A DNA stretch of 64,000 nt from Anoplolepis gracilipes (taxonomy: Eukaryota; Arthropoda; Insecta; Hymenoptera; Formicidae), in NCBI RefSeq assembly GCF_047496725.1, contig NC_132985.1:3637501-3701500 (forward strand), written 5' to 3'. Made by a program: the position numbers and the translations under genes. Below are positions 39,901 to 52,800 of this stretch, in pieces. The notes beneath the pieces are model-generated. The model did no database searches. It was not told the origin of the DNA and saw only the letters and a list, made by a program, of their open reading frames with translations. How positions within the stretch are numbered: position 1 is the first letter of the stretch; each line of letters begins with the position of its first letter.

Positions 39901-42900
39901 CGCGACCCATTTCGACTCGGTAACTCGCCGCACAGTTCAAGTATCCCAAGAAAGGGGCGGATGCTGCGAAACGTTATACAACGTGTACCTCGATATTATT
40001 AAAAAAATTTGTGTTTTATCAGTAGAGTCGTGGGATTAAATCAATGAATTATACAAGTAGAAAATAAATGTTTTTTTCTCGTTTCATTCTAAAAAAAACG
40101 ATCGTACTCGATAATGTTTATTTTTTTATTAATGCTTTATAAGAAGAGATGCATGAATCTTAGATCGTCGTTTAAATCTGAAATTGTATATGTTTTTTTT
40201 AAATAATATATGTGTATTTTTATGTGTTTTTAATTAATTAATTTAAATACATTACATGTTTAAGTTTATTTGCATGTCATCTTGTTTCAGCATTGTCATT
40301 TTATCATCTACTATTAATATAATCTTCTTTTTTCGTAATATTTTTTTTTATTGTTTGTATTATATACATATATCTTACATTTAACAAAGAGTTATTCTAT
40401 TCTGCTATTCTTGATAAATCTATTTATACTTTAAAGAAAGATTTGCCAAGCTTACATTTTTTAATGACGGAAACGAGAGAGAAAGCACACAAAGCTCAGG
40501 ACACCCTGTACCCTGGAGCACAACCGCGGACCGGCTCGACGCGACGTAACAGACGAAAAGTTCAACAGACAGATTTGCATCGGAATTACATCGCATAAAG
40601 TCGCGGTTCCCGCCCTCCCTCTCCTCCCTCTCCGAGCGAACCGCGGGCGCAATGGGCGCAACCGCATTAAATACTGTCCGGGATCTCCCGCTTTCCCTGT
40701 TCTTGCCTAACCTCTGTCTAACCCCCCGGGCCTCGAATCGCCCCAGGCCATGTCAGACGAGTTCATCTTCCACTTTGACCGAAGTTCGGCGCTCGCTTTG
40801 AGCGGCTCGAGAAGCGGGAACGATTATGAGCTTACTTGCGGCAGCCGGGGCCAGCGACTTACGACTTGACGAGAATTAATACGGCCATAGGGGATAATTG
40901 TCGCCGAAAGAGGTGAAGAACGCAAGGGGTGCCTTCGAATGTAGGATGAAAAAAGTTACATAAGCGATAATTCTCATCTTTTATACGTAATAATGTAATG
41001 ACGTCTTTCATTACAAATATTGCAGTATTTATAATTTTATATTAAAAATGTTTGTTTACTATTTTTTTCTCTCGGATATTATTTTATATTCGCTCTTCGA
41101 AACGTAATTTTATTTCTTTCCACAGGTCCATCTATGCCATATCATGTAGTTCAATTAAACCATATGTCAAAGCAGACACATGGACCTAATTCTCTATTTT
41201 TATACTTTGTTTGAATGATTGATGTTTCGAGAGAATGTTTTTAAAGCGGTTTTCAATTTTAAATGCTTGCTTTTATTTTCGATGTTTTTTTTTTTAAATT
41301 ATCCATTCTGAAATTATTGTATAAGTGTATATATAATATTATTTATTATATTACATATTTATGAAAAAATATTTGTGAAAAACAATCAGCAGGTTAAAAA
41401 TAAAACCTAGATATGAAAAATCTAGATACATAAATGTAATAGTAGATATTGTGGAGAGAAAAAAAACAAAAGACAATAAATTCTTTGGATGGTATATATA
41501 CACACATATACATAGATTTTTCGTAGTAGTTTTACTTTTTTTTAAGCGGGAACAAATTGAACCACTGTTCACGATTGTCATTTTTGTCGCGATACGCGAT
41601 ATCGTTCGAATATCGGTCCCGATATGTTCAAACGCACCTTTTCATCCCTCCGTTCCCTGCCCTGTCACGCCTATAGGGGCGCTTACGTGGCGCACATGTG
41701 TCTCGTACGTGCATGTTACCCGGAAATCGATTAACCCGATTTCGTGCACCGCGAGTTAACGTCGACCATCTACCTTGCCAGCCACGTACGAGGGTATATC
41801 CACGAGCCACCGTGCCGCGCCCCATCGGGGCTTTCGGCAGGCGAAATGTTTCGAATCACAGGAGAGCATGAGGGGCGAAAGAGAAGAGGAGAGGGGAGGG
41901 CTGTGTGTAAAAGTGTACGGTAAGCATTTATTCCGCCAAGCAGCAAGCAACCGACGAGATCGAATAATTTCCGAAGGTGGGCCAGGTGGATGAGATTATT
42001 ATCCGAGGAAATTGCCGCGTCTCGGAAAAGAGACGGGAAGGAAATCGGGATTCGTCGGCATTTTCGTTTCCGGCTTTGCCGGAAAGGTAGAACGTTTGCA
42101 TTTCAAACGTCACGTAGCTGTTATTATAGACGTTCGAAAACTCGGGGTTTTTTATTTTTTTTTTTTTTTTTTTTTTCTCTTCAACTAGAATTTATTTTAA
42201 TTACTTTGCTTTTAAATTTATCTCATTATCGAACAAAAAAAAAAGTGATTTTACTTCCGAGACTCTTCTTCGAGGAGAAAGAAACAAGCGATATATGGAA
42301 CATCCCTAAAGAAATAAATGTTGGAATAATAACCTGGTGCACTATATTACCGTTGAGAATTCTTGCGTTTTATTTTTACATGTTTGCATTTCGCTTGTAG
42401 TTGTACATCTTGCGCGTTGATTTTTGTTTATAGCTCCCCGACGCTCGGAATCCCGAGTTGCTATCGGCGCGGACCATTCTATTTGCGGAAACTACACAAC
42501 GAGAACATTGACACATAGCGACACGTTGAATGCAACTTTGATGCAGATGCAGATAAATCTTTGCGATGCTCTTTTGGGACATGCGAAAAAAAAAGGGTAA
42601 ATGCTATGCATTCTTTTAAACTTATTGTTAGTGAAAATGTCAGTGATTATGAAAGAGATTTCATCGGGAACACTAGTGAGTATTTCACACTTTGCTCCTT
42701 CGTTTGATATTTTATTGATTACGAACGGTAAAATTTTATTTTAAAGAAATCACTATTACTAACTGATTCTTAATCAGTAAGGTTTCATTATTTGCAGCGC
42801 TACTTTAATTGCTTATCAGTGATAATACATTGATTCCATTTACAAAAGTAGCAAAGAAATACTCGGATCCAATTTTTATTTCTCGTAGAAATTAACTCGT

Positions 42901-45900
42901 TCTCGATATACTGCTGGATTTTTCCGATTTTCGCTTCCATTTTCTATTATAGGGGCGATTCTTCGTTTCGTTTCTTTTAATCCAGGTTTGACATCCGTTG
43001 CGACTATTGTTATTCGCGATCTCTGCTGGCAACTCGAATCCAAAGGCCCGATAAGCGAACGATCGATCGTGACGGACGATTTTTCGTAATGTCTGGAATG
43101 CCCGGGGATCCGTCGCTTGTGTCTCGAACGGTCAAGATAGACGACCGGAGGGTTAATCGGGTTAAACGATGAGATTACCACCGATGAAGATTCGTCCTAC
43201 CATTTTCCGAGGAAAACTGTCGTCCTCTCTTATCAGAGTCTGTGAGAGACTCTAGTAATGAAATTGCACAAAGACGCGGTTAACGTAACGATAATGAAAA
43301 CAGACTCGATGATCAGGTACCATCAACTTAATTAATACTTATCCCTGATGAATTTTTGTTGTTGACATAAACGAAATTTGAGGATAAACCGACGATAACG
43401 ACGCGTATGTGCGATAATTTTCAACTATATATTGTATATATACATACATATTTTTTATCTACATGTCAAAGTTTGTCACAAATTTTCAATTTTCCGTTCC
43501 AAATCTTTTTTCATATTTCCAATACGCGCTTTTCGATTATTTCGCAGCATCATCTACCTTCGACCGCAGATTGCCCTGCACCTGTGGAGAGAAGAAACGG
43601 CTCCTCGAGTTTCTCGTTCACCGAGCAATGTCATTTCGACCTTTCCCGTCGCGGTTACGTATTTCAGAATCTATTTCCAATTTCTGCTCGAAAGATCTCA
43701 TAAAGGTGGCATATCTACAAAAAAATAAATTTTATGCGGTTATTTTCCACTCACTATTATAAAAGCGTTAAATACAAATATCGATTTTTTGAATAAATAA
43801 ATATAAAAAAGGACATTTAATCATATGAGAGAAATCTTTAGAATATACATATTTTTTTAGATGAAATATTGTAATTCATATATTTTTCTTTTCCAAGTTT
43901 TATACACCAAATTATTGTAGCGTAACGGATGACTGACGCTTTTAATGAGACAGATTTGATTTGAAATCAACCAGAGCAGCTGCCATTCAGCGTTGACCGG
44001 CCAATGTGCGACATAGGATATCCTATATGACATATAAGACAATGCGTGAAAAATCTGATTGTCCTCGAAATTGACACGCGGAATCGATAACTTGGCGTTA
44101 ATTAATGCCGGAAAGGGTATTTCTCTCTTCCACCACGGATTGGAATGTGTGGAATTAGTTTCTGGAATCGGCGCGACATTTATTACTCTCGCGGAAGAAA
44201 AAAAAATTCGATAACTATTCATTTCCGATAGCTTTAGCGAAAGTTGCGACAATCCTGGGTCAGCATTATTAATCGAAAGGTCGCTGCTTTGATCAAAAAG
44301 GCTATGAAACTTTAATTTCAATTCGAAACTCGCCAACAACTCTGGGGAATGACCGCGAACTTTCCTTCAAAACTGCCCTTTTTCTCCTCAGGAAAATCAT
44401 TTTGACACCTGGGGACATTACTCACCACATAAAACTAATTTGCATAACAAGTATCACTTTTGAATTTATCTTAAATTTTCTAATTATATTTAGCAAATTA
44501 ATATTTACGCATTCTCGTACATACACACAAATATCATTGTAATTAATTTTCGGGCACATTATAGTATGTTATAGATTAATAGTGTGTGCTCTCTACTTTT
44601 TTCAAGATTTTCTTGTGATTTTTTCGCTCTATAAAACAAATTGAAAGCTCAAGCCGGTTGAGGATCACTGAGTCGCACAATATTGCCTGTCCGGGCTTAC
44701 ATCGTTCGGGAACGCCCTTCTCTTTTCTCACGAATCTTCTGAAAAAGTCACGTCAGGGTCTAGTCACTTCGATTCTTTTTGCCTTTTTCCGCGTCCTCAG
44801 CATCCCCCTACGTGCCGTACGGTTTTTCTTCAAGTTCTCGAGAATTGTACGTGGAAGGGGAAGAGGGGCATCCTCGAGGAGCGATCCACCGGCTTGGCCC
44901 GACCTAACGAATCCTCTTTAGAATTCGCTTCCGTGATGCAGTTCATATTTCCTTGCAAATACTCGCGTAAATACTCTTCTTCTCATCGTCCCCGTCGGTC
45001 CTCTTTACCACGTCCTCCAGCCCCAGATGCGTGCTTCGTCAAATTAGCTTTGTCAGCCCTTAACCGGATACACGTAGTACGTATGGCCGGATCTTCGGAC
45101 ACGGCAAAGGCTACGATTTTATCGTCTTGCCGATGAATCGACCTCAGGGAATTGGGGTCGAACAATGGAGTCGAGCGAGATTTTGTCCTTGTCGTGAGGC
45201 CACCCTTTTTTTGGCAACTAAACTAACGACGCTGCGACATTAATTTTCAGGTGACTTAGCATTCTTGCATTCTCTACTCTGTATTTTCAAACAACCTTCT
45301 GAGAAATAATAAGATTGCAATCTAGCGAGTAACGGTAAGAAAATCTGGATTTTTTGTGCAGGAGAATATTCTAGCGAAAATTAATTGGAAACGACGTTTA
45401 GACGTAGGTCTAAAATATCATGTAAATTATGATTTGTTATTTTTCTAGAGTATGTATAAAATATATTTTAATTTAAATCAAAGACGAAAGATTTGAATAA
45501 GTAATTTAGATTGATTGATATTAGTATGTTGAATATTTCATTTTATTGCAAATTTTATTGCGATATAATAATTAATATCTTTCCTAAATTTTTTGCTACA
45601 TTTTGAGATGATTTCGAAACTATAAAGAAGCAAGCAAACTAATTGTATTACATATATCCTTTGTATTTTAGATGTAAATGTTAAATACTTTTCTACGAAC
45701 TCTCTCATGCATCTTTTTTTTCCTTGCTCACAATCATGTTGAGAGATTTCTACGTTTCTTTGATGCTCGGCAAAGCTACTGCAATCGTTAATTTAAAGTT
45801 CGATTTAAAAAGCTCTTCCTAGTGAAAACCTCCTTTGCTTCTAGAGAAAACATGCGCGCAAAAAAAAGGGAAACGTCGGAATCTTTGATATCGCGAAGAT

Positions 45901-46823
45901 GCATTAAATAGAGAATAGAGCGTTTAACGGTATTGAGCGATGCGATTATTCGCTTCGTTCCTTTCAAATCTTTTTTAAAGCTAAGAAAAAACTTTCGACT
46001 AAATTTTTTGCTAATTAAGGTCAGCTGTTCTATATCTTAGCTATGCACGTTTAATTATACTACATCTTAATTAAACTTCATTTTCTCTCCATTAAGATTT
46101 AGAAAACGTCTTTGTGGAGGCAAATTTTTATTTTTTTTTTTAAATTTACTGTTTAATTATATATTAGAATTAATGTAACATATATAATGTAACGTACAAT
46201 TTTACGGGAGCTAATCAATACTGTGATACGTTACTGACTTGGAAGTGATGTAACGAACGACGAACTGTGCATCGTGTCACGTCGCTTTCGTGATTCGCAC
46301 GTCAAAGCGTTAACACGTTTACTGTATTCTCTCTACGATTTTTTAAAAATATATACACTATATTATAAACGTGATTGTATGTATGTGCAGTGACAGAGGA
46401 CCAGCAATTGGCTAAAATAAACGCTATCTTTCAAAATAATATAAGGTATGTCAATGAATTTTGAGAGAGAAAGAGAAAAAGAGAAAGAATATTTTCATAA
46501 AAAAAGATTAAAGAAAAATTTTAAGAGATAAAGATTTTCTAAAACACCTCATTTAATAAAATTTTTAAAAGTTTATTAAATTCATGAAATGAAATGTATT
46601 TTGTAGAACATTGAAAATATCTGGACAACGTGAATCTGGAATCTTTTGTAATACTCACTGAGTCTGTGATTGCTGTAGAAAATATTATTTTAACCTGGAA
46701 TTTTTAGTTGAAGTAAAATCAGCGTTTTTACTTCTGATAATGATCGCTTCGACGACTTCAATCTCTGGTGGAATTATGTAAGATATAAATTTATTGGTAG
46801 AGAATAATTTGCATAAAAGTTTA

Positions 46824-46897
46824 TTAAAGTCTATTAAATTTAAATTTAATAGATTTTTACTTAAAGTCTATTAAATTTAAATTTAATAGACTTTAAA
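46824..46897. repeat. Tandem copies of a 36-bp palindrome
   Basis: The segment 46861–46896 is a perfect 36-bp inverted repeat whose arms run TTAAAGTCTATTAAATTT and its complement. The preceding 37 bp (46824–46860) are a nearly identical copy, imperfect only at its right end. Further partial TAAAGTCTATT copies follow at about 46894–46905. Confidence 0.8.
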
Positions 46898-47403
46898 GTC
46901 TATTGACTTTATTAAACATTAAATTTATTTTTGAATGGATAACATATATGTGAAAAACTGTATAGTATGATTTATATATATTACTGTGACAGAGAAGTTT
47001 AAATTGTGCAATCGATATTATTTTTAGAGAAAAATATTCTATTTTTGTATAATGTATAAAATAATTTCGAGTTATCTTTGTTATCTTTTTAGTCGAATAT
47101 TATATTCGATAATAGTATATACTTTATTTTATTCACATCCTATGTTATTCATATAGAATTTTTATATAGACATTATCTTTATATAATTTAATACATTTCT
47201 GAATAACATTTTTAAAAAATTATATTTAATTATATATACCTTAATTATATTAATCGCAACTGTCAACTTATCAATTAGTTTATATATAATTTAACTTTGA
47301 CCGTGTTAATTATGTTTCTATAAAACAAACTTGTATTCTATTTTGACTATAAATTAAGCTACTTTAGAGAAGTAAATCTGTATATTGTTTTAATTAGACT
47401 AAG

Positions 47404-47440
47404 AATCTGTCGATATATATATATATATCGGCAGATTATA

Positions 47441-47493
<53 letters not shown>
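47404..47493. repeat. TA-repeat with flanking inverted arms
   Basis: A short inverted repeat (AATCTGTCGATATA … TATATCGGCAGATT, one mismatch) at about 47404–47437 runs into a long TA dinucleotide tract ending near 47493. This is simple-sequence DNA able to extrude a hairpin; no function is evident. Confidence 0.65.
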
Positions 47494-47496
<3 letters not shown>

Positions 47497-48258
47497 TGCA
47501 TTACTTACAATGTCTCATGAATTTTCACTACTTTATGTTCGCGGAAAATAATTAATATGTCTTATTCATCCGCGCGAGAGAAAGGAAGATCATCCTCTTT
47601 GATATTATCTCATTACTATCCGAGCGTAGTAATTAAGTTTGAAGGACAAAAAAGAGGGAGCATTCTGACAGATAAATTATACCGAAAAGGATTAAAGACT
47701 TTAAGTCAGGCCTCGTTCAGGGCGGTTCGTTCGCTTTCTCGTTTCGAACTGCAGCTTTCCAGTAGTTTCAAAAATGATGTGCAGCAGGATTATTTGCCGG
47801 ACCGTAATCAAAGCGTGTCCATCACACACGTACAAACACAGCAATACACACATACACACAAGACTAAGATACTGCAAAACGGAACCCTTTACGCAAAAGG
47901 TCCGCGTGGTTGATGAAGGACAGAACTCGGTATGGTCACGGTTTGTTTAAACGAAATGACGCAAGGCTCGCCATTTATACGCGCGAGTAGGAAATGCAAT
48001 TTCTCTCTCCGGGATTCGTACCGGGATTGGGAGCCACAATCATCCCCCGAATGTTCTCGATCCCCGTCGTCTCTTTCATCGACGGGGCGGCGGCTTTCGA
48101 TCCTGCTCGCTCGTGTACGAAATCTATCTGCGGCTCGTTCATTGGACGAAAAAAAAAACGAGAGAAAAGAGGAGATTGAAAAAAATATCGCGTCACCAGT
48201 TCTTTCCACCTTCTTCCTTGTTTCAGAAGGTTTTATTCATTCATGATATAAAACTACA

Positions 48259-49822
48259 ATGCCTTCTATAATTGCTATATTTTTAGCACGTATGTTTCTT
48301 GAATTTAGCGATATAGCTGCGTCTGCAAGAAGCAACGAGATGTAAGTTTAAAGATTTAGATGTCGAGAATTGAAAATGATGATCTTCCTTGCCAAGGGAA
48401 AGGCGACATCAAAGATTCATCGATCAAAATCTGTCAGTAAAATTAAGGTTCGCGATTCTAGCGAGAAACTTAGTATAAAAAAGTTTTTTTACTATTTTTT
48501 TTTTTTTTTTTTTGACATATGAGATGTACTCGATCATCGTGAAAAATTCTAAGACAAAGAATTAAAAATCTACCGCGTGAAAAGAGGTCGCGCTATCTTT
48601 CATGATATTCGTTTTTCACCCTTTTTTTTTTCTTACACTTGGTTTTGCAAAAAATTATTTGTCCTCTTTTTTCTTGCAGAATTCTCGTGATTCTTTGTGC
48701 TGTCACGAGTGCGATCGAAATGCGAATGACGGATGCGATGCAGCGTCACGTGAGAAGCCTGTCCTTTCCGGAAGACAGCAGGATGGGGGTTAGAAAATTT
48801 TCGATTAAGATGCTGTACCGATGTAGTGAAGTAATATGTCATACAGTTCATCGTGTAGTAAAAGGATATCGTGTGTATTGGGTATTATATATTTATGACG
48901 TATATATTATTCCCGTGCAATTTTTCACGAGGACATGACAAATACATGCGCATCAAGATTTGAATACAAAAAAATTTATCGGTATCGTCATTAAGAAAGT
49001 ACATTGTACAGAGAATTAATATTTTCAGTTTCCTCTATTCAAGCATTAATTCCATTTTCGGAATTTCGTACGTCAGTCGATAAATACAATTCAATTAGCG
49101 AAGTGCGGGACGTTTGGCGGATTAATGAATTATGTAGGAGACTATGGAATGCACTTTTCGGAAAAAGCTTCTCGCGAAATATGGCACCGCGAACGATATC
49201 GGTGAAGTGAATGAGCCTATTTAAATTATATATCCGTCTCTTCTCTGTTAATAATTACCGGAATTGAAAGTTTCAGTAATGGAAAGTACATTGATATATA
49301 TATGTATATTATTTCAAATTTTACAGATGTGTTGTGTGTGGATTATGTCAGTATTACATCGTATTTTATATATAAATTTTATACTAAAAATTATGAAGTA
49401 ATAATAATGCGTTTTGTACAAGAGATATGAAGTATATAATAATGATAATAATGATCTAATTTTCATATAGTGATATAATAATTAAATACAGCTAAAGGGT
49501 TTTTAATATATATTGATGATATATATATATACTAATAATTTTAATAATTTATACATATATATAATTACACATTTGTAAAAGCTTTAATTAAAGCTATAAC
49601 TGTTTCTTCGAGCTTAATGAGTTCGTTTGAGGTTCTTGTCGTGCACGTTTCGCTGAAATTCGGGGGAAGATTATTCTATGTTCTACGTTCATTTTATATT
49701 CACACACTTACATCTCGTGACACGAGCTCTAGCGAATACACTGTATCGCGGATCTAACAAGTACATTTTCCACGTCGCGTTGCGGTAAAGTCTCTTAACG
49801 CCTGTAGACATTTTCTACATTG

Positions 49823-49868
<46 letters not shown>

Positions 49869-52800
49869 GTGACTTCGATTTAGTTTCAGGTTCGTTAGCT
49901 AGTAGTCTCTGCGTTTTGAGATGAAAGAAAGTCGTCGTTATTGCGCGCTTTCTCTTCACCGTGATCTCACTCGCGCGTGGAAAGAGAGTTTTCCTCCTAG
50001 CATCCATATTTATAACAAGGAAAAGTTCACAGGCCGAACTTTTGTTCTCCCAGAAGATTAATCACGCGGGATGCGACTCGGTCATTACGCGTTTTCCCTT
50101 TTTTCCCTTTCCAGCCTGCTCTTCCGCTACCTGGTATAATGCTCGAATCGAATAATATCGCTGAATACGTGACATTGAAAAACGATTTCTGTATCCGACG
50201 AGCAGGGAGAGAATGAAACATGCAAATATTTCTATAATTTCTCTTATATAAGTGTCAAAAGAGTTGTGTCTTCTCTAAAGATTGCGATCGATTTTAATCA
50301 GAGCGATATTTCTTTTCAGTTATTTTTCGCTCTCGCCGTTCCTCTGGATGATCCAGCTTCAATGTCGGTGGCTATGTTTCTCGAGGCGGAGTACGAATTG
50401 CCGACGAACGTGACGGAAATCGAACAAACGGGCGGAGATGGCGAGGACAGGGTCAAGAGGAACAATCGACGAAGAATCATAGATCGTACCGCGATCTACG
50501 CCATCCTGGAGTCCAAATTTGAATCGTTGGTAACTCATGCATAAGTAGTTTTATCTTGGAGTAAGACTCGCGTTAATCAATTTTCGAAAAATTAAAGGAT
50601 ATTATTATTTTTTTTTTTAGTTTCTTTTTTTTTTTATTTATCCCGATTATAGACGTTTTTCTCGAAGGAAAAAATAGCTTTAAAGAGAAAGAATTTGACG
50701 AATATTTGCACCGGCAAAGAAGCGAGTGAATTTTTGCATGCATTCCCTGTTTGAAAAAGCATCTCAAAAAATAATAATAGTCGGGTAAAATGGCCTCGTC
50801 GAGATTTCCTTGAAGACTTTGGGAGATTCTCGATTCTCCTGATAGCGGTTCACCTTTCGTGAACTTTCATGTACGCAAAGTTATGCAATACGAATTTCCC
50901 CGGCTCGATATGCAAATTTCCGCACGGTACACGTGTCGGGAAGCTTATCAAAAGGATCTATTATCTGTCAAAATTATTCAATGCGATTCTTGACTAAATA
51001 ATTAGCTATAATATACTTGATTTTATTCGCTTGAATTTCAGGAGGAAAAAAAATCACTCTTTCAATTAATCATTAAAATATATTTTCCAGATTTTCTTTT
51101 CTAATTTAGCACTGTTGTCACTCCGTAGAGATGAATGACGGTCTCGAATTGCCGATAATTTAATTGTCGCGTTTGCTCGGCCGATATCTAACAACTGCTT
51201 TCCTCGAACGATTCATCTTATCTGCTTCGAAGATTGATTAGCTGCACTCTTCCTTCCTTCGTGATTCCGTTGCAGCTGTCGCTCAATCCCTTGACGGGAT
51301 TTCTCCAATAAACGCGGCATTGTATGTAGGTGTGCACCTAGATACGTACACACAGATACAGAATTGTTCCGTGAGTTTGTTCGATTAAATATCTTCGTAA
51401 CATTTGAAAAGGGTGAGTGAACACTTTTTTCTTTAGATAGCTTTAATTGCACGATTCATCCATTTTATATTCCCGATAAGAAGAAAGAAATCGGCGAACA
51501 AATGTTATTTTTGCGAATGCAATAGGACGAAAGGGATATCGTTAGTGCACGGGACTGTAAACGTAGCTTGTCGGTGAGACGCGTGACATTTAAATCAAAT
51601 CCGACAAGTACGAGAGATTTGCATATTAGCGTCTACGCTTTAACCGGCGCATGTTGAGTCCCATGCCGTATGCTGATAGGAACGTTACGGGCTTTCGCAA
51701 TCGCTTAATGTCGAATCGCTGTTAGTTACTGGTGTCCTGAATGAGAGATGAATAGCGAATCGATGACAATTATCGCCGCAAATTGCGATATTCTTTTGCG
51801 ATTTCTTAGAAAATCAGGAAATTTAAAATTAATTTTCTCTACATTTTTTAATTAGAAAGTTAAAGTATAGTTTTAATCTTAATCGAAATAATTGATTAAA
51901 TTGGCAATATGTACACGACATGTTTCGACATCTGAGTTCTAGTTTGTATTTTGAACGAGAAAAAGAGAGTGAGAGAGAGAGAGAGAGAGAGAGAAATAAT
52001 TAGTATAATTTTTTTAATTTGTTACAAAATTATTTTATTTTACAAAAGTTCATTAATTAAACATATAAAGTCAACAATTTTTATTGTAAAAGAACATCTA
52101 GTTAATTTGTTTTAATTCCGTCGCAAAATATCAACTTGATATTATAAAATATAATTTTTTTTTAATTACATAGCAATTACTTAATGATTCAAGTATCATG
52201 AGAAATAATATAACAAATATATATAGCAAAATATAAACATAACAATACAAATATGACAAAAGATGTTCTGGATTAATTAGTATTTTTTTCACTATTACTT
52301 TCAAAATGTTTTTCTCTTTCGCTTCTTTAATAACATATTGTCATATAGACAAACAGTCCTTTATGCTTAGGATTATTTGCATCCGGTTCAAAGAGACGTG
52401 GCTTCTTAGAAAAGTTTATTGTTGGCAACTTAAGGACCGAGACACGTCCTTTCCGCAAACCCAATCCAATTTCTCCCTCATTCGTCACTCTTCCCGTTTC
52501 TTTTGGGGTGAGCCAAAAAGTGTCAAGCGCTGGAAGCGAGTAACACGCGTCTATCTGGCGGATAAACGGAGACAATATATTTATAGAAGACAGGCATTTT
52601 CTGATGTCACGATAGGATGAATAGTAAAGCTCGTGAGAATGTGTTATTTCTTGCGCTGGATTTGTAGTAACACTGCATTTGCATTCAACATTTATTTTAC
52701 ATAACTTGTCATAGTGTGATAACACTTCTTTTTTTGTATGTGTATTGTTCCAGTTTTTTGTTGTACTTTTAGCTTTATATTTAGATATATACGTTGCAGA

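Larger units (their letters stand above)
36906..48258. other. Eleven-kb region without a recognisable gene; alternating AT-rich and GC-rich blocks
   Basis: Between divergent DM4/12 genes A and B the DNA switches between AT-rich stretches and CpG-rich blocks at about 38820–39210, 39600–39960, 40460–40950, 41570–42110, 42880–43230, 43550–43710, 44640–45240 and 47560–48230. The blocks carry long overlapping open frames on several frames at once. That is expected from composition and is not evidence of genes. The longest is a minus-strand frame at 43857–44339 (about 160 codons, no ATG at its start). T runs lie at about 42150–42176. I recognise no domain, splice series or RNA here. The blocks could be regulatory elements, non-coding exons or 5' leader exons of gene B. 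Confidence 0.4.

Noticed and set aside
47557..47913. 118-codon ATG-initiated plus-strand frame
   Set aside because: It runs into CA-rich repeat sequence, overlaps CpG-rich blocks with several open frames, and has no recognised domain.
52306..52725. Overlapping open frames on both strands
   Set aside because: They lie within the gene B intron, are open on opposite strands at once, and resemble no family.
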